Source: Phoronis ovalis
Lineage: Eukaryota > Phoronida > Phoronidae
Reading direction: 5' to 3'
Assembly: GCA_028565635.1 (NCBI GenBank)
Contig: JAOXYB010106603.1
Coordinates: forward strand, 9,709-21,054
DNA length: 11,346 nucleotides
Shown: piece by piece, positions 9,532 to 11,346 of the stretch
How the letters are laid out: each line of letters starts with the position of its first letter
Numbering within the stretch: the stretch's first letter is position 1
The notes under the pieces: generated by a model
What the model was told of the DNA's origin: nothing
Databases searched by the model: none
What the model saw: the letters and a program-made list of their open reading frames with translations, nothing else
Made by a program: the position numbers and the translations under genes

Positions 9532-9860
9532 ATCCCAAGTAAAAAAACCTTTAACCCTAGGTAAAAATTGTTTTCCAAAAATATACCAACAGATAAACAC
9601 TTGTCTACGAAAACCATATCCCATGATAAATAATCCTCAAAAAGTACACCCATGGTAAGAAATCCTTGATGTGTACACCCCAAGGGTCGACCATATCAAC
9701 GGAAAATATTTCAGGAAATGCACCATTGATACCTAATTATTTATTGAAAATATATATCCCCATGGTAAAAAATATATTGCAAAAACCACCCTATGGTAAA
9801 AATTGTTAAATAAATTTTTTAAAAAACATCCCATTTTAAAAACTAATGCTGAATAATGGG
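9532..9860. repeat. Degenerate minisatellite-like array 2 (CCCATGGTAAAAA motif)
   Basis: Variants of ATCCCCATGGTAAAAAAT recur. The GTAAA-equivalent positions are about 9539, 9561, 9626, 9655, 9686, 9728, 9765, 9796 and 9836. Several steps are 29-31 bases and others (65, 79 over two steps) are about twice that, so the unit is about 31 bases. Many copies carry the palindrome CCATGG. The array ends near GGGGCCCATGGGG at about 9859-9870. Minus-strand open frames through it (9337-9683) are a product of the repetition and show no protein motif. Confidence 0.6.
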
Positions 9861-10242
9861 GCCCATGGGGAGGTACATGTATACAGTCACTTTGAATGAA
9901 AGTGCCCCCCAGGTCTCAACTGTATTGTGATCAACTAAAGTGTTCTTATCATGAGTGCTTAATTATGTTCACATAAGCATTTTAAGAGTCTGAAAAGAAT
10001 AGGTATTAAGTTTGTTGAATGTAGGTAACTGATTCAAGGTTCAGTATGAAGTTGTACTTGAATAGGCATGCTTTTTGATCTGCAACATTTAGATCTTACT
10101 GAAAAAAGAAATATTAATAAACCTGTTTTGATTTCCCACATGATCAGCCACTGACCATCACTTAAATTTTTTTTTTGTACATTTGACTCTTTGTGACAGA
10201 GACCATCAACCTTGCCCTAATAGGAAGTATAACATTTATTTT

Positions 10243-10310
10243 ATACTGTCCAGTGTAACTGTAGACAAGTATAATTGACCCATGGTCAAAACCAGACACC
10301 TGGACAGTGT
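10243..10310. repeat. Nested inverted repeat / stem-loop
   Basis: The outer arms ACTGTCCAGTGT (10245-10256) and ACACCTGGACAGT (10296-10308) pair perfectly apart from one bulged base, extendable by one G-T and one A-T pair to 10243-10310. Inside is a second perfect stem, TTGACC (10275-10280) with GGTCAA (10284-10289), around a CAT loop. The left internal segment is 18 bases and the right is six, so it is not a simple miRNA-type hairpin. No target-site duplication is obvious. Confidence 0.5.
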
Positions 10311-10550
10311 TAAATGAAGTTTAGTCATGTAAATCACACTGAAGATTACTTGAATTAAAGTTGTACTACACATAATAAATCAACTAAATGAATATTCATA
10401 ATGCCTAAATGTATACTTTAGTGAGGGGAGTCGAGGGGTAGCAAGACAAGTCTTATTTTGTATGAAGCCCAAGATATCACTTAGTAGACCTTAATAGTAA
10501 TGACTGACAGGGGTGATCAGCTGGAGTAGGAATTTTTTTTCTTCAGGATT

Positions 10551-10847
10551 TAGGTATAGAGGATATCCAGTTTTTGTAGCTCAGGTATAGAGCATGTGGG
10601 ATTTATCCACTCAATTTTAGGTATAGTGGATGTGGCTTGTTTTGCATGGTATAGAACAATTAATGGAAAGAAGCTGCATATGAAAAAAACAATTCTGTAT
10701 AGAGGATATACCAAACAAATTGAATTTCTGGGTTGGTATAGAGGATGTCCCGATAAAACAGGAAAATTTTGGCAAAAAGGTTGTAATTTCTGGGTTGGTC
10801 AAGAGGATGTCCAAAAGAAACAAGAAAATTTTGGTCAGTTGGTTTGA
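10551..10847. repeat. Degenerate minisatellite-like array 3 (GGTATAGAGGATRTCC motif)
   Basis: GGTATAGAGGATRTCC or a close variant starts at about 10553, 10584, 10620, 10649, 10696, 10735 and 10797, with spacings of 31, 36, 29, 47, 39 and 62. The last two units (10723-10784 and 10785-10846) align over 62 bases at roughly 80% identity, beginning AATTTCTGGGTTGGT. The base unit is therefore about 31 bases with a younger 62-base higher-order step. Open frames on both strands here are repeat by-products. Confidence 0.7.
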
Positions 10848-11346
10848 GGTCCCAGCTCAGTATACCCATATACTTGAAAATGAAGGTATCTCTCCAGGTA
10901 TGAAAGGACACTTTTATGAATGTCATTTGTTTTTAGATTTATCAGTATTTGGAATCAGTATGCATTGTGCTTTCATGTTTGTAATTGATTTATAACTGCT
11001 TCAGGGACTCTTAATAAATGTAACAATCAGTTGTTTACTGTGTAATTACCCTTAAGAATAGTGTAAATTCATTAGTGGAAAATTGATAGGGGTCTTGATA
11101 ATAGAAATGTGTATTCAAATAAAAACTTGATACTTGTCATACTAGTACACAACCAAATACATAAATCAAAATCAAAAAGCGAATATTTATCAGTTGACAG
11201 TGAAGCAACATGAGATTTTTATGAGCATTGGGAGGGGGGCTAGGTTGTGCCATTCTGTTTCTTTCAGACATGTTACAAAAGAACCAACTGCTGCTGTAGT
11301 TGGGGGCAGAGTTTTAATGCCACCTTAAAAACTGTGCTGTGTGATG

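Larger units (their letters stand above)
4809..11346 (+). other. Large first coding intron of the filamin gene (3' end outside window)
   Basis: From the donor onward I find no stretch encoding the expected rest of CH1 (the D-S-K-A-I-V-D-G-N type segment) or CH2, so the intron exceeds 6.5 kb. Apart from the repeats and hairpin listed separately, it is AT-rich unique-looking DNA: nothing recognisable lies in 4809-7613, 7816-9013, 9068-9531, 9861-10242 or 10848-11346. Open frames at 9337-9683 (minus strand) and 10596-10995 (both strands) are by-products of the degenerate repeat arrays. CpG is strongly depleted from about 5100 on (roughly 22 in 6.2 kb by eye). Small oddities include an AT microsatellite at 5273-5292, a GCACC/GGTGC hairpin at 5384-5399 and a C-rich string near 8430. 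Confidence 0.85.

Noticed and set aside
9337-9683. Two overlapping minus-strand open frames of 95 and 73 codons
   Set aside because: They cross the CCATGG array; no domain or start context supports coding.
10596-10995. Overlapping open frames on both strands
   Set aside because: They run through the GGTATAGAGGATRTCC array and reflect its repetition rather than a gene.
1-11346. CRISPR array, phage, operon or other prokaryotic system
   Set aside because: The repeats are degenerate without regular unique spacers, there are no prokaryotic coding runs, and the only gene is a spliced animal gene.

Overview
This window looks like AT-rich nuclear DNA from an invertebrate animal. It carries the first coding exon of a filamin gene on the + strand, a long stretch of non-coding DNA upstream, and the first part of a very large intron downstream. 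A eukaryotic origin is clear: the only convincing protein is an actin-binding calponin-homology (CH1) domain, and its reading frame stops at a textbook GTAAGT splice donor. A lophotrochozoan such as a bivalve mollusc would fit the AT-richness, the large intron and the CpG pattern, but that placement is inference. No bacterial operon, phage, CRISPR array, rRNA or intact tRNA is present.

Layout: 1-4383 is non-coding DNA, either intergenic or a 5' UTR intron. It holds small palindromes and hairpins, a full CRE-like site, a tRNA-type B-box fragment, a possible TATA promoter near 2011, and a GC-richer block at about 2880-3120. A likely 3' splice site ends at 4383. It is followed by 82 bases of 5' UTR (4384-4465) and the filamin coding exon (4466-4808), which encodes 114 full codons plus the first base of codon 115. 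From 4809 to the end is intron, more than 6.5 kb, with no further filamin exon that I can recognise. It contains three degenerate minisatellite-like arrays, all with roughly 31-base spacing, an exact 25-base tandem duplication, a nested hairpin and an 11-base C run.

The strongest global signal is compositional. By hand count CpG runs at about 26 per kb from 1 to about 5100, then drops to about 3.5 per kb from 5100 to the end. This is the expected trace of an unmethylated gene 5' end joined to a long-methylated, CpG-eroded gene body. I found no evidence of a new multi-gene system. The points worth a second look are this boundary, the three similarly spaced repeat arrays and a few hairpins.
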